In this document: one piece after another, positions 7,898-15,840 of the stretch | Layout of the letters: the number at the start of each line of letters is the position of its first letter | Numbering within the stretch: the first letter of the stretch is position 1 | Assembly (NCBI GenBank): GCA_947259185.1 | Contig: CAMYKT010000001.1 | Span: 68,313-132,312 of the forward strand | Direction: 5' to 3' | DNA: 64,000 bases | From: an uncultured Methanobacteriaceae archaeon | GTDB taxonomy: Archaea; Methanobacteriota; Methanobacteria; Methanobacteriales; Methanobacteriaceae | Notes under the pieces: model-generated | What the model saw: the letters and a program-made list of their open reading frames with translations, nothing else | Database searches by the model: none | Told to the model about the DNA's origin: nothing | Program-made: the position numbers and the translations under genes

Positions 7898-8584
7898 CTA
7901 TTTCTCCTGGATGTAATTCAGTATCAAGTTGATTATAAGCGCAATAACCAGTAAAATTATTCCTAAAGCTATTGAAAGAGCTATATTTCCCTTGGAAGTT
8001 TCAAGAGATATGGTAGTAGTTATGACTCTGGTGAATCCTCTTATATTTCCACCTATGAGCAAAGCCACTCCCACTTCCGATATAGCCCGACCAAAACCCA
8101 GTATTATAGCACCTATCAGGGCATAACGGGCTTCTTTCATAATGGTGTAAATGGTCTGAAAATCACTGGCTCCCAGAGATAAGGCCAGGTCTTCTATATT
8201 TTTTTGAACTCCACTTAAGGAGTTAATGGTAAATCCCACCAGTAAAGGAAGTATAAGTACACTCTGACCAATAACCATACCGGTGGGGGTGAACAATAGG
8301 TTGAATCCACCAAATATGCCCGAACGGGATAACAAAAGAAACACAAAAAGCCCCACTAGCACGGTAGGCACACTATAAAGGGTCTGAATCATATTTATTA
8401 GTCCTCTTTTGCCCTTAAATGCTTTGAAGTGAATCAATCCCCCCAGGGGAACTCCGATTAAGGTGGCCACCAGGGTAGAAGATAAGGAAATGTAGAGAGT
8501 ACGCAATGTAATTTCCACCATTTCCGGGTCTAATGTGATTATGAGATTAATAGCTTGATAAATACCGTCTATAACCGGGCTCAA
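7898..8584 (-). CDS. tupB: tungstate ABC transporter permease
   Basis: A permease of about 228 residues with roughly five membrane helices. It carries the EAA-type cytoplasmic loop (LALSLGASDFQTIYTIMKEA) near residue 145 and the following GFGRAISEVGVALLIGGN segment, typical of TupB/ModB-like proteins. The frame extends to TTG 8596, but no ATG is available. TTG 8584 is preferred because GGTGAT at 8594-8589 lies 4 nt upstream. It forms the membrane channel for the TupA-bound oxyanion. A hairpin between tupA and this gene may reduce its expression relative to tupA. Confidence 0.88.
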   Translation of the reverse strand: MSPVIDGIYQAINLIITLDPEMVEITLRTLYISLSSTLVATLIGVPLGGLIHFKAFKGKRGLINMIQTLYSVPTVLVGLFVFLLLSRSGIFGGFNLLFTPTGMVIGQSVLILPLLVGFTINSLSGVQKNIEDLALSLGASDFQTIYTIMKEARYALIGAIILGFGRAISEVGVALLIGGNIRGFTRVITTTISLETSKGNIALSIALGIILLVIALIINLILNYIQEK

Positions 8585-8610
8585 CAAAATCACCAAAAAG
8601 CGAATTTAAT

Positions 8611-8642
8611 AAAAAAGTTAGAAAGGGATATGATTTCCCTTT
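8611..8642 (-). terminator. hairpin plus oligo-U between tupA and tupB, possible partial terminator
   Basis: On the minus strand AAAGGGA and TCCCTTT form a 7-bp stem with a 7-nt loop (8622-8642), followed by CTAAC and a T6 run at 8616-8611. It lies in the 71-nt gap after tupA. Such elements often let the binding-protein gene be made in excess over permease and ATPase. Confidence 0.5.
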
Positions 8643-8655
8643 TATTTAAATATAT

Positions 8656-9582
8656 TTAAGCTGCTAGTTCAGATTGTCCTACTAAAAATGAACTAAATAA
8701 TGCAGTAGGCTCTGGACCACCATTTAATGCAGTAAATAAATTTTGACCGTATTCTTCTACTCCGAACTCTGCAATAATCTTCTGTCCTTCACTGGATAGT
8801 AAAAATTCAACCAGCTTGTTGGCAGCATCATTATTGGTAGTAGGAACCTTATCGGGGTTCATAGGAATAGCAGAATAAACATTTAATAAATCAGGGCTTT
8901 CTGTAATAAGGGCCTCCAGACTTATTTTATCTTTAAAGGCTAAAAATGTTCCAGAATCTGATATGGTGTAGGCTTGCTTTTCATCAGCTATGGTGAGAGT
9001 ATCCCCCATTCCCTTACCACTTTCCACATACCATGGTGCATTCTGGACGGTATTGTTATAATCCAGTCCTGCGGCTTTCCAGATTTTTTTCTCACGGGAG
9101 TGGGTACCGGAATCATCTCCTCTGGATATAAATTCAACGGCTTCAGGGTCTTTTTCACCTTCTTCCTGTATTTTTTCAAATGCTTCAGATGCATCCATGC
9201 CTTTTATACCCGCGGGGTCACTGGAAGGTCCCACGATGTAGAAATAATTGTAAGCAAAAGGATTTCTTTTAGTTCCTATTCCGTCTTCTATTAATTCTTC
9301 TTCACGGGTTTTATCATGCACCAGAATTATATCCACATCACCATTTTTACCATATTCGATGGCTATACCGGTACCACCAGATATTACTTGCATATCAATA
9401 TTGGGGTACTTTGCTTCAAATGCGGCTTCTATTTCTTCTAATAATCCCGTGTCTTCTAAGCTGGTGGTGGTGGCTACAACCAGGACCTCTTTTCCATCCA
9501 TTGCGCCACTGTATACATAGGTTCCAACACCCAGTAAGACCACTATTAATATTATAACTGCTGCTAAAAGTCGGTTATTCAT
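8656..9582 (-). CDS. tupA: tungstate-binding protein of the TupABC transporter
   Basis: The 308-residue protein has an N-terminal hydrophobic signal/anchor (about 6-27). The mature domain has the TupA signature VATTTSLEDTGLL near residue 36, the GGTGIAIEYGKNGDVDIILVHD region and a SRGDDSGTHSREKKIWK motif near residue 148. In characterised TupA the TTTS region and the Arg/Ser-rich motif hold the oxyanion. The protein captures tungstate outside the cell for TupB/TupC. ATG 9582 follows AGGAGGTATGAA. A ModE-like inverted repeat lies 34 nt upstream and the molbindin gene is divergent, as expected for oxyanion-controlled transcription. Confidence 0.92.
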   Translation of the reverse strand: MNNRLLAAVIILIVVLLGVGTYVYSGAMDGKEVLVVATTTSLEDTGLLEEIEAAFEAKYPNIDMQVISGGTGIAIEYGKNGDVDIILVHDKTREEELIEDGIGTKRNPFAYNYFYIVGPSSDPAGIKGMDASEAFEKIQEEGEKDPEAVEFISRGDDSGTHSREKKIWKAAGLDYNNTVQNAPWYVESGKGMGDTLTIADEKQAYTISDSGTFLAFKDKISLEALITESPDLLNVYSAIPMNPDKVPTTNNDAANKLVEFLLSSEGQKIIAEFGVEEYGQNLFTALNGGPEPTALFSSFLVGQSELAA

Positions 9583-9615
9583 TTCATACCTCCTGAATAT
9601 TAAAACTATATATAT

Positions 9616-9642
9616 TCGATATGTAATATTTATACATATCGA
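9616..9642. promoter_or_regulatory. ModE-box-like operator between tupA and mop
   Basis: TCGATATGTA (9616-9625) and TACATATCGA (9633-9642) are perfect inverted arms separated by 7 nt, one more than in the site at 10365. The site ends 34 nt before the tupA start and 62 nt before the molbindin start, so it may control both divergent genes. TATA-like sequence lies within and beside it (TATATATT at 9608-9615). Confidence 0.7.
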
Positions 9643-9704
9643 CTTGTGGATATAAGAAAATAATTTTATATCCCTCCTTAAACATAACTATTAATGGTGA
9701 TAAA

Positions 9705-9914
9705 ATGCAAATTAGTGCCAGAAATGCAATAAAAGGGAAAGTGGTTAAGGTGGATGTTGGTGCGGTAAATGCTACTATAAAAATCGAAGTAGAATCTCCC
9801 CACACCATAACTGCCACTATAACTAAGGAATCTGTGGAAGAATTGAAGATAACTGAAGGCGAAGAAGTAATGGCCATTATTAAATCCAGTGAAGTCATGG
9901 TTGCTAAAAAATAG
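9705..9914 (+). CDS. mop: molbindin (single Mop/TOBE-domain molybdate/tungstate-binding protein)
   Basis: The 69-residue protein is a single Mop domain: SARNAIKGKVVKVDVGAVNATIKIEV, then a Thr/Ile-rich strand and the ending VMAIIKSSEVMVAKK. Molbindins assemble as hexamers and store or buffer molybdate and tungstate in the cytoplasm. The length is exactly that of one-domain members such as MopII. It is divergent from tupA and probably shares the 9616-9642 operator. ATG 9705 is preceded by GGTGATAAA. Confidence 0.9.
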   Translation: MQISARNAIKGKVVKVDVGAVNATIKIEVESPHTITATITKESVEELKITEGEEVMAIIKSSEVMVAKK

Positions 9915-9925
9915 CATTAGTGATA

Positions 9926-10330
9926 TCAACTAATTTTTTTTAATTTTCTTCTTTTTTTAGCATTTTTAGAACTCTGATTAATGAATTTTCCTAAATTTGA
10001 TATTTTTTTTCCAGAACAATTTTCATAGGTTTTTATGAATTTTTTAATCATTTGCCATCTAGCCGGATCCTTTGAATGGATATCCGTTATGAAAAAACAA
10101 ATTTCTCCCAGGTCTAGGCGAGGATCACCGTAGATCTCTTCTTCAAAGTCAAGGCCATATATCTGATTTTTAAAATAAATAAAATTCCTTAAATTACAGT
10201 CTCCTTTTAAAAAAACACATTTTTTATTTTTTGAAGGAATTGTGTGAATTTTATGCATCCATTCTGCTAATGCTACAATCCATGAACCATTATTAATATT
10301 TAACCCTACTTCGCTTACAGGCTTTCACAT
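9926..10330 (-). pseudogene. broken APH/choline-kinase-like phosphotransferase remnant with ATG-TGA at its start
   Basis: An open frame of about 133 codons encodes only the C-lobe of an aminoglycoside-phosphotransferase-like kinase: ALAEWMHKIHTI, then LKGDCNLRNF (Brenner motif with Lys in place of His), then GLDFEEEIYGDPRLDLGEI (metal-binding Asp). The first ATG inside the frame is at 10258, without a ribosome site. At 10330 an ATG sits behind a good GGAGGTG and 35 nt from a ModE-like box, but the next in-frame codon is TGA. The N-lobe for ATP binding is missing. I read this as a truncated gene, or a promoter fused to a fragment, rather than a working kinase. Confidence 0.55.
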
Positions 10331-10363
10331 TTTCACCTCCTTTTAATGAAATAAAACAATATT

Positions 10364-10391
10364 ATCGATATGTATATTTATACATATCGAT
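10364..10391 (-). promoter_or_regulatory. perfect ModE-box-like inverted repeat
   Basis: ATCGATATGTATA (10364-10376) and TATACATATCGAT (10379-10391) are exact reverse complements around a central TT. This is the best copy of the element in the window. It matches the ModE box form that I recall (ATCGNTATATA-N6-TATATANCGAT) with one difference per arm. It lies 35 nt upstream of the ATG at 10330. TATA-like sequence (TATATTTATA) is inside the site. Confidence 0.7.
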
Positions 10392-10458
10392 TATCATTAA
10401 AAAGAGGAACACATTTAAAATTAAAATAACAATTTAAAAGAAATAAAAAAAAGAAATA

Positions 10459-11460
10459 TCAGGATTTAAGACTACTAAAACGGGCATTCCATGCCTTGGA
10501 ACGCACATTGGTTAGATTTAAATCCTTTCGTTTAATAGATATTCCTTTTTGAGGACAAGCTCTGCTACAAGCCCCACATAAAACACAAAACTGGGGATTG
10601 ATGTAAGAATGGTTATCTACCATACTAATTGCATTACAGGAACAAACATCTTTACAGGCATGGCAGGAATCTCCTTTACATTCAAATTCTTCCTCAAAAA
10701 ATATTTCTCCAGAGAAAGGCTTGGTAATGTGGGCAGCGTCTACGGGACAAATTTCCTGACACCAGCTACAATTTATACATTTTTCTTCATCCATTACTAT
10801 ATGGCCGGATATTTGGGGATCTGGAATTTTATCAGAATACATGCAAGTGGTGCAAACAATTTTAATGGCATCTTCAGGACATATCCTTCGACATATGCCG
10901 CAATAAATACACTTAGATTCGTCTATCTTTGTGGAAGTGCCAATGAAAGGGTTACTTGAGTCTGGATTAATTTTTTCAATTTTTATGGCATCTGTGGGGC
11001 AGGATTCTTCACACATACCACAGAAAATACATTTATCCTGGTCTACTTCTGTCTCACCACTAACCAATTCTTTTCTATCAGGTAGAGTCCTATTCATAAA
11101 AATAGCGTCTCTAGGACATGCAGTACTGCATTTTCCACAATAAATGCATGTTTCTTCATCAATTCCCGATTGATGGTTCCATTTAGGATACTTATCCATG
11201 TTACGGCTGTTTTCACCATCAATAGTAAATTTTAATGCATCAAAAGGGCAAGCCGAAGCACATAATCCACATAAACAGCATTTGTTACTATCAAGGGCCA
11301 CTAAATCTCCTTGCAAAATTCCTCGGGCAATAGGCAGTACCGGACCTAATTTCAGGGCGGTGGTAGGGCATATCTCTACACATATTCCGCATCCTAAACA
11401 ATTTGAATTTTGATGCTCCAGGCAACGGTTTTCTTTACCTTCTCTTGCAATTTTAGACAT
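10459..11460 (-). CDS. fwdF: polyferredoxin with eight [4Fe-4S] motifs, FwdF/FmdF-like
   Basis: The 333-residue protein contains eight cysteine motifs in series, seven of standard CX2CX2CX3C form (for example CLGCGICVEICP, CIYCGKCSTACP, CINCSWCQEICP, CVLCGACSRACP) and one variant (CKGDSCHACKDVC). This matches FwdF, the polyferredoxin that links formylmethanofuran dehydrogenase to heterodisulfide reductase electron flow. It begins 4 nt after the small ferredoxin gene, so the two form an operon behind a ModE-like box. It is about 9 kb from fwdC-fwdB, so it is either a detached fwdF or a second copy. Another polyferredoxin role is possible. Confidence 0.75.
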   Translation of the reverse strand: MSKIAREGKENRCLEHQNSNCLGCGICVEICPTTALKLGPVLPIARGILQGDLVALDSNKCCLCGLCASACPFDALKFTIDGENSRNMDKYPKWNHQSGIDEETCIYCGKCSTACPRDAIFMNRTLPDRKELVSGETEVDQDKCIFCGMCEESCPTDAIKIEKINPDSSNPFIGTSTKIDESKCIYCGICRRICPEDAIKIVCTTCMYSDKIPDPQISGHIVMDEEKCINCSWCQEICPVDAAHITKPFSGEIFFEEEFECKGDSCHACKDVCSCNAISMVDNHSYINPQFCVLCGACSRACPQKGISIKRKDLNLTNVRSKAWNARFSSLKS

Positions 11461-11464
11461 TTTA

Positions 11465-11656
11465 TCAGTCCTTAATTATTGCTTGGTTGGGACAATTTTG
11501 GATACATAGATCGCAATCATCACAATTTTCTTCAATAAGAACTATATGGTTGTTATCATTTTCTAAGGCACCTTTTTCACATAACTTTATACATAAACCT
11601 TCTCCAGGGCAGGAACTAATTCCGCCACATTTATCTTGATCTATTTTAACTGGCAA
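11465..11656 (-). CDS. small two-cluster ferredoxin, FwdG/FwdH-like
   Basis: The 63-residue protein begins MPVKIDQDKCGG. It has an unusual first cysteine group (C-x5-C-x5-C-x3-C, residues about 10-26) and a regular second group CDDCDLCIQNCP. It should carry one or two [4Fe-4S] clusters and pass electrons to the polyferredoxin encoded 4 nt downstream. Small ferredoxins of this kind are subunits of the Fwd complex. The start is TTG 11656, well placed behind AAGGAGGT at 11670-11663. A ModE-like site lies 35 nt upstream. Confidence 0.72.
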   Translation of the reverse strand: MPVKIDQDKCGGISSCPGEGLCIKLCEKGALENDNNHIVLIEENCDDCDLCIQNCPNQAIIKD

Positions 11657-11690
11657 ATGATTACCTCCTTAATCTTTTATATCAAAGTAT

Positions 11691-11716
11691 ACGAACTGCA
11701 TATATAAACATATCGA
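11691..11716 (-). promoter_or_regulatory. ModE-box-like operator before the ferredoxin/polyferredoxin operon
   Basis: The arm AACATATCGA (11707-11716) matches the consensus at 9/10. The other arm ACGAACTGCA (11691-11700) is degenerate at 6/10, with a TATATA spacer. Its distance to the TTG start (35 nt) equals that of the stronger boxes, which supports it despite the weak arm. Confidence 0.5.
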
Positions 11717-11733
11717 TAACAAAAAAAAATAGT

Positions 11734-11829
11734 TCAGTCGGTGGCAGTTCTATTTAAAAAACCGGTTATTAAGGATACTACCACAAAACTTATTATTATT
11801 AATCCCAGGACTTGAATAGCCATTTCCAC
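11734..11829 (-). CDS. candidate 31-residue single-pass membrane peptide
   Basis: GTG at 11829 starts 31 codons. After a short MEMAI start comes a continuous hydrophobic stretch of about 18 residues (VLGLIIISFVVVSLITGF) and the tail LNRTATD. GGTGAT lies 3 nt before the start, and the gene is only 14 nt downstream of the 11844-12131 gene, consistent with coupling. I do not recognise it. Small membrane peptides often stabilise or regulate transporters or membrane complexes, which fits the locus but is inference. Confidence 0.45.
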   Translation of the reverse strand: MEMAIQVLGLIIISFVVVSLITGFLNRTATD

Positions 11830-11843
11830 GATATCACCATTTA

Positions 11844-12131
11844 TTAATCGTCTTTAGCTTCTAGAATACATATAGTGTCGGCACATTCATGTTCTACTTC
11901 AATCAAATCTTTTTTGAGTTTGTTAACATCTATGGTAGTTAAACCTTTTATTATCTCACTATCGATTTCTATCTGAATAACGCCCTCATTGTTGTTAATA
12001 ACGGTCCCTGGAATATAGACTCTTCCAATGGATAACCTTACTTCATCTCCTGATTTGACTTCGTCTTTAATATAGTGACAAATTTCATCACAAGTAGCAC
12101 TAACATTTTCCTTTTTTTTCAAAGCTATCAC
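11844..12131 (-). CDS. small conserved-looking protein of unknown function
   Basis: The 95-residue acidic protein has a CDEIC motif near residue 14 and a beta-rich middle (GDEVRLSIGRVYIPGTVI, GVIQIEIDSEI) that reads like a small barrel domain. The C-terminal part contains two more cysteines (HECADTICIL). It may belong to one of the short methanogen-only DUF families; DUF2097 is my best guess. Four cysteines could bind metal. It probably leads a transcript with the 31-residue membrane peptide. A weak ModE-like half site (TACATGTCAT at 12173) lies upstream, but the other arm is poor. Confidence 0.55.
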   Translation of the reverse strand: MIALKKKENVSATCDEICHYIKDEVKSGDEVRLSIGRVYIPGTVINNNEGVIQIEIDSEIIKGLTTIDVNKLKKDLIEVEHECADTICILEAKDD

Positions 12132-12255
12132 CTGATAAATATATGCTTATATTTTATTTATTCAACTATTTATACATGTCATATTGGATAAAATAGATTA
12201 ATATATCTTTTATACTGAATTCAGAAAATATCTAATGAATAAGAAAGATATTACT

Positions 12256-13962
12256 CTATAATTCATCCATATCTCTTAAATTAAGCAAAGTTTCAACTGC
12301 TTTAGGTTGAATATTTATTCCTTTCTCTTTGATTGCAGCTATGGGATTTAAACCACCTGGAGTTACAATTCCCACCCGATACCTCTCTACTTTAGCATTG
12401 TAGACCAGTTCGCTTGGTTTCCCTACTTTGGAAATGGATAAACCTATATCTTCAATTTGTTGTAAAATATCCAGTGCCTGGGGCCGGGCCAGATATGGTA
12501 TCTCCTTTAAACTGGCTAACAACCGTCCTTTTCCTTTTAATGAATCATTTACTCCAGTCATATCCTTAGAAATATAAATTTCATGGGGATCCAAAGAAGA
12601 ACCACTATAAGCTGTTAGTTCTACAAAACGAGGGCCTTTATTCTCAATTTCTAAAATTCCCCCATATTTGGGAACAGACATAATTCCATTTTTAATTAAA
12701 ATACCATCCACACTTAAACTGCAGATAGTGGCAATGCCCTTTTTGTTTTTATCATCTGGATGGGAAACCACTTTAAAGAATCTGCTGGTACAGTATTCAG
12801 GCCTGCTTTTATAAACCCGATTGAGTATTTCCAGGGCATCATCAAGATTATAATTATCCACATAAGATATATTGGCGATTAAGTTACCTTTCTGTGATTC
12901 AGGATCAAAATCAACACTTTGTATAAGATTCCAGGCTTTAGATAATAAAAAACGAACTTTCTGGCCGGTTTCAGGTCCAGAAGATTTTATAACATTATTA
13001 ACATCCGTTATTTTATTCATGTCCTGCAAATCCAGTAAATTTTCAGCAAGTTTAATATTAACTGTAAATCCTGCTTCTTTAGCAGCACATAGTGGGGCTA
13101 TTCCTCCGGTGATAGCTATTCCAACCATGTTGTCTTCTACAGGAATTCCTAAAACATTTTCTCCATCCTTACCCATTTTAAGGAGCCCAGATATTCCTAT
13201 TTTTTCCAGATTCTGGAATAATTCTACCGCCCGGGATCTTGATTGAGCAGGTATTACTCGGAAGTTGGCGGGAATCATCCCGGTTCCTATACTTGCAACA
13301 TCCAGAACCGAAGTCATTTCTTTGGCAGTGAAAGCCTCTAAAGGCGTCATGGAAGTTTTTTTGTAGGCAATCAATTCTGTAAATCTCTGAGGTATATAAT
13401 CCTTTACCTTAACCAGCCCTCCGTACTGAGGGATTACTGGTATGCCATCACCTAATAATAAACCATCAATTGTAGTTCCACAAACTGTTTTTAGCAGTAT
13501 TTCCGGGCTTGAAATATCCTCTTCTAGGGCTTCATCAAATTTTACAAAAGAACTTACGGCCAGACCCTTTTCAAATACTTCCTTTATGGTTTCCATAGCC
13601 TGGTTTTCTAAAAGAATACTGGAGGTATTCACCACCACTTTTCCCTGACCTGTTAGAGGGTCTAAGGTGGTCTGGTAAATCATACTTTCAAATTTAGAAA
13701 ATATAAAATCAACTTGATCGTAAACAAGGCCTTTTTTTAATTCTTTATGCCCGTCTGCGGTTATTTTTCTACCAGCGTATCCCATACGCTCTGTAAAACC
13801 TTTTTCGTCCAGGATGCGCATATGGTAACGGACTGCACGCTCTCCCAGATTATAACCCTTTTTTTTAAGTTCTTCCGCGATGGTTTTTGCTCCCAGAACC
13901 TGCTCTTTCTCAGAGAGTATTCTCAGAATTTCCATCATCTTACGGTCTGTTTCATCTGGCAT
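12256..13962 (-). CDS. nrpR: nitrogen-responsive transcriptional repressor NrpR
   Basis: The 568-residue protein has an N-terminal winged helix (about residues 5-70, including RAVRYHMRILDEKGF). Two repeats of the NRD/DUF128 domain follow (about 80-320 and 330-568; compare VIPQYGGLVKVKDYIP with SVPKYGGILEIENKGP). This is the architecture of NrpR, which represses nif, gln and amt genes in euryarchaea and is released by 2-oxoglutarate. Its neighbours glnA and amtB-glnK both carry the GGAA-N6-TTCC operator that NrpR recognises. ATG 13962 follows GGTGAATAG. I see no operator before nrpR itself. Confidence 0.93.
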   Translation of the reverse strand: MPDETDRKMMEILRILSEKEQVLGAKTIAEELKKKGYNLGERAVRYHMRILDEKGFTERMGYAGRKITADGHKELKKGLVYDQVDFIFSKFESMIYQTTLDPLTGQGKVVVNTSSILLENQAMETIKEVFEKGLAVSSFVKFDEALEEDISSPEILLKTVCGTTIDGLLLGDGIPVIPQYGGLVKVKDYIPQRFTELIAYKKTSMTPLEAFTAKEMTSVLDVASIGTGMIPANFRVIPAQSRSRAVELFQNLEKIGISGLLKMGKDGENVLGIPVEDNMVGIAITGGIAPLCAAKEAGFTVNIKLAENLLDLQDMNKITDVNNVIKSSGPETGQKVRFLLSKAWNLIQSVDFDPESQKGNLIANISYVDNYNLDDALEILNRVYKSRPEYCTSRFFKVVSHPDDKNKKGIATICSLSVDGILIKNGIMSVPKYGGILEIENKGPRFVELTAYSGSSLDPHEIYISKDMTGVNDSLKGKGRLLASLKEIPYLARPQALDILQQIEDIGLSISKVGKPSELVYNAKVERYRVGIVTPGGLNPIAAIKEKGINIQPKAVETLLNLRDMDEL

Positions 13963-14042
13963 CTATTCACCAACCATACATTATGGGCGGTGGTATTTAA
14001 AATTAACAGAAAAATTTAAAAAAAATAGAATAAAAAATGTGG

Positions 14043-15374
14043 TTAGATGGATAGGTAACGGTCTAACTCGTACTGGAAGACCTGCACCCGGTAGTCATCC
14101 CATTCTTTATGTTTAAGTTTCATGAAATTTTCATATACATGATTTCCTAAAGAGGATTTAACCACTTCATCCGCTTCCAGAGCATGATATGCTTCCCATA
14201 AGCTGGAGGGTAATACATCTATTCCCATCTGGCTTAATTCATCCATACTCTTTCCGAATACGTCAATTTCAGTTGGCTCTCCTGGATCAATCTTGTTTTT
14301 CAAACCATCCATACCTGCTTCTAAAACCGCAGCAAAAGCAAGATAAGGATTACAGGATGGATCAGGCATTCTCAACTCCACACGGGTACGTTTTCCACGT
14401 GAGGCAGGAATACGTATAAGTGTGGATCTGTTTTTGAGACCATAGGCCACATATACTGGAGCTTCGTATCCTGGTACCAAACGTTTGTAAGAGTTGACAG
14501 TAGGGGCACAAATTGCAGATAAAGCTTTGGAGTGTTTTAAGAGACCTCCAGTAAAGTGTAATGCCTCCTGGGATAATTGGGTTTCAGTGTCGGGATCATA
14601 AAATATGTTTTCACCGTTTTTAAACAGGGATTGATTAATGTGCATACCGCTTCCATTTTCTCCAAAGAATGGTTTGGGCATGAAGGTCACATAGTAACCC
14701 ATGTTATCGACAATGGCTTTTATGGCTTGTTTGAAGGTGATTACCGCATCAGCAGTCTTTAAAGCCCTATCAAATTTAAAGTCAATTTCGTGTTGGCCGG
14801 GAGCTACTTCATGGTGAGATACTTCTATATCAAATTCCAATGCTTCTAAATCCATTACCAGCTTTCTTCTAAAGTCAGTTCCTTGATCAACTGGTTCTAC
14901 ATCAAAATAAGCACCGTTATCATGAGGTATTATATTCCCTTCTTCGTCCTGATCTATAATGAAGAATTCTGGTTCAGGTCCCACATTGTATTCGTAGCCC
15001 TGTTTTCTTACTTTTTCTAAAGCATTTCTAAGGACATACCGGGGATCTCCTTCAAAAGGTTTTTTGCCATCAGGCCAGTAAACATCACATATGAATCGGC
15101 AGGTACCTCTCTCATCTGGCCTCCAGGGGAGAGTGGAGAAAGTATCAGGATCTGGTTTTAAAACAAGATCGCTGTCATTAATGTCAACGAATCCCGAAAC
15201 AGAAGAACCATCAAAGAGTAGTCCTTCGTTAATAATGTCTTCTATCTGATCTGGCCTTAAAAGAGGCACAGCCATATTTTTAGGGGTTCCGTGTATATCC
15301 ACAAACTGAAGACGTACAAATTTTACATTGCAATCTTCCATCTTTTTAATTATCTGTCCTATTTTATCTGACAT
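14043..15374 (-). CDS. glnA: glutamine synthetase type I
   Basis: The 443-residue protein has all class I landmarks: DGSSVSGF near residue 56, NVGPEPEFF (glutamate and metal ligands), NGSGMHINQSL, and the ATP/glutamate site RIPASRGKRTRVELRMPDPSCNPY. It condenses glutamate and ammonia using ATP in the cytoplasm. The length fits the GSI-alpha subtype, which is not adenylylated. GGAGGG lies just before ATG 15374. A perfect NrpR operator sits at 15422-15435 between the TATA box and the gene, so it should be repressed when nitrogen is plentiful. Confidence 0.97.
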   Translation of the reverse strand: MSDKIGQIIKKMEDCNVKFVRLQFVDIHGTPKNMAVPLLRPDQIEDIINEGLLFDGSSVSGFVDINDSDLVLKPDPDTFSTLPWRPDERGTCRFICDVYWPDGKKPFEGDPRYVLRNALEKVRKQGYEYNVGPEPEFFIIDQDEEGNIIPHDNGAYFDVEPVDQGTDFRRKLVMDLEALEFDIEVSHHEVAPGQHEIDFKFDRALKTADAVITFKQAIKAIVDNMGYYVTFMPKPFFGENGSGMHINQSLFKNGENIFYDPDTETQLSQEALHFTGGLLKHSKALSAICAPTVNSYKRLVPGYEAPVYVAYGLKNRSTLIRIPASRGKRTRVELRMPDPSCNPYLAFAAVLEAGMDGLKNKIDPGEPTEIDVFGKSMDELSQMGIDVLPSSLWEAYHALEADEVVKSSLGNHVYENFMKLKHKEWDDYRVQVFQYELDRYLSI

Positions 15375-15421
15375 TCATTTTCCCTCCGTAAATTATAATT
15401 AATTTACAGATAAGTTTCACC

Positions 15422-15435
15422 GGAAAGATGTTTCC
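15422..15435 (-). promoter_or_regulatory. NrpR operator of glnA
   Basis: GGAA (15422-15425), six bases AGATGT, then TTCC (15432-15435): an exact GGAA-N6-TTCC element as described for NrpR in Methanococcus. On the minus strand a TATA-like TTTATATG (about 15445-15452) lies upstream of it, so the repressor would sit over the transcription start. The site is 48 nt before the glnA ATG. Confidence 0.85.
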
Positions 15436-15454
15436 TTTTTCTTACATATAAATG

Positions 15455-15840
15455 TTTTGAAAACTACATTCCTGAGGCTTCGGATAATATATTTATCCGG
15501 TACAATGCTAAACCAATCATTTAAATATTTTTCAATATATTATATTTACTTTACTATAATTAAAACTATCTGTCCTTATTTATTAAAAAATGTCTATATA
15601 TTTTAAAAAAATGCTGAAATATTTTCATTTAGCCTAGACTTTAATTATTCTAAAATTTATTATTTACTTAAATTGCTTTTTATTAATTAAAATTAAAAAA
15701 ATTCTATATGGCTATAACTTATTTTAAATTATTTTATCAGTATTTGAATAATTATAAGATGATAATAGCTTAATTCCAGCTATATTTTTTTTAAAATTTA
15801 TAATATAATTCAATATATCTGGATCAAAAGCAGATAACCG
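15455..15840. other. AT-rich intergenic stretch between glnA and amtB promoters
   Basis: About 390 bases of strongly AT-rich DNA with no open frame of useful length, no hairpin followed by T-run and no further GGAA-N6-TTCC site that I can see. It separates the two divergent nitrogen promoters. Confidence 0.5.

Noticed and set aside
10328..10330. Selenocysteine reading of the TGA after ATG 10330
   Set aside because: No selenocysteine insertion element or other Sec genes are seen, FwdB here uses Cys, and Methanobacteriales are not known to use Sec.
10544..11420. Plus-strand frames opposite the polyferredoxin gene
   Set aside because: They are shadows of the cysteine-rich repeats on the minus strand; no start signals or known domains.
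12157..12182. Another ModE-like box before the 95-residue protein gene
   Set aside because: One arm (TACATGTCAT) matches at 7/10, but the opposite arm matches at only about 3/10 and the distance to the start is different.
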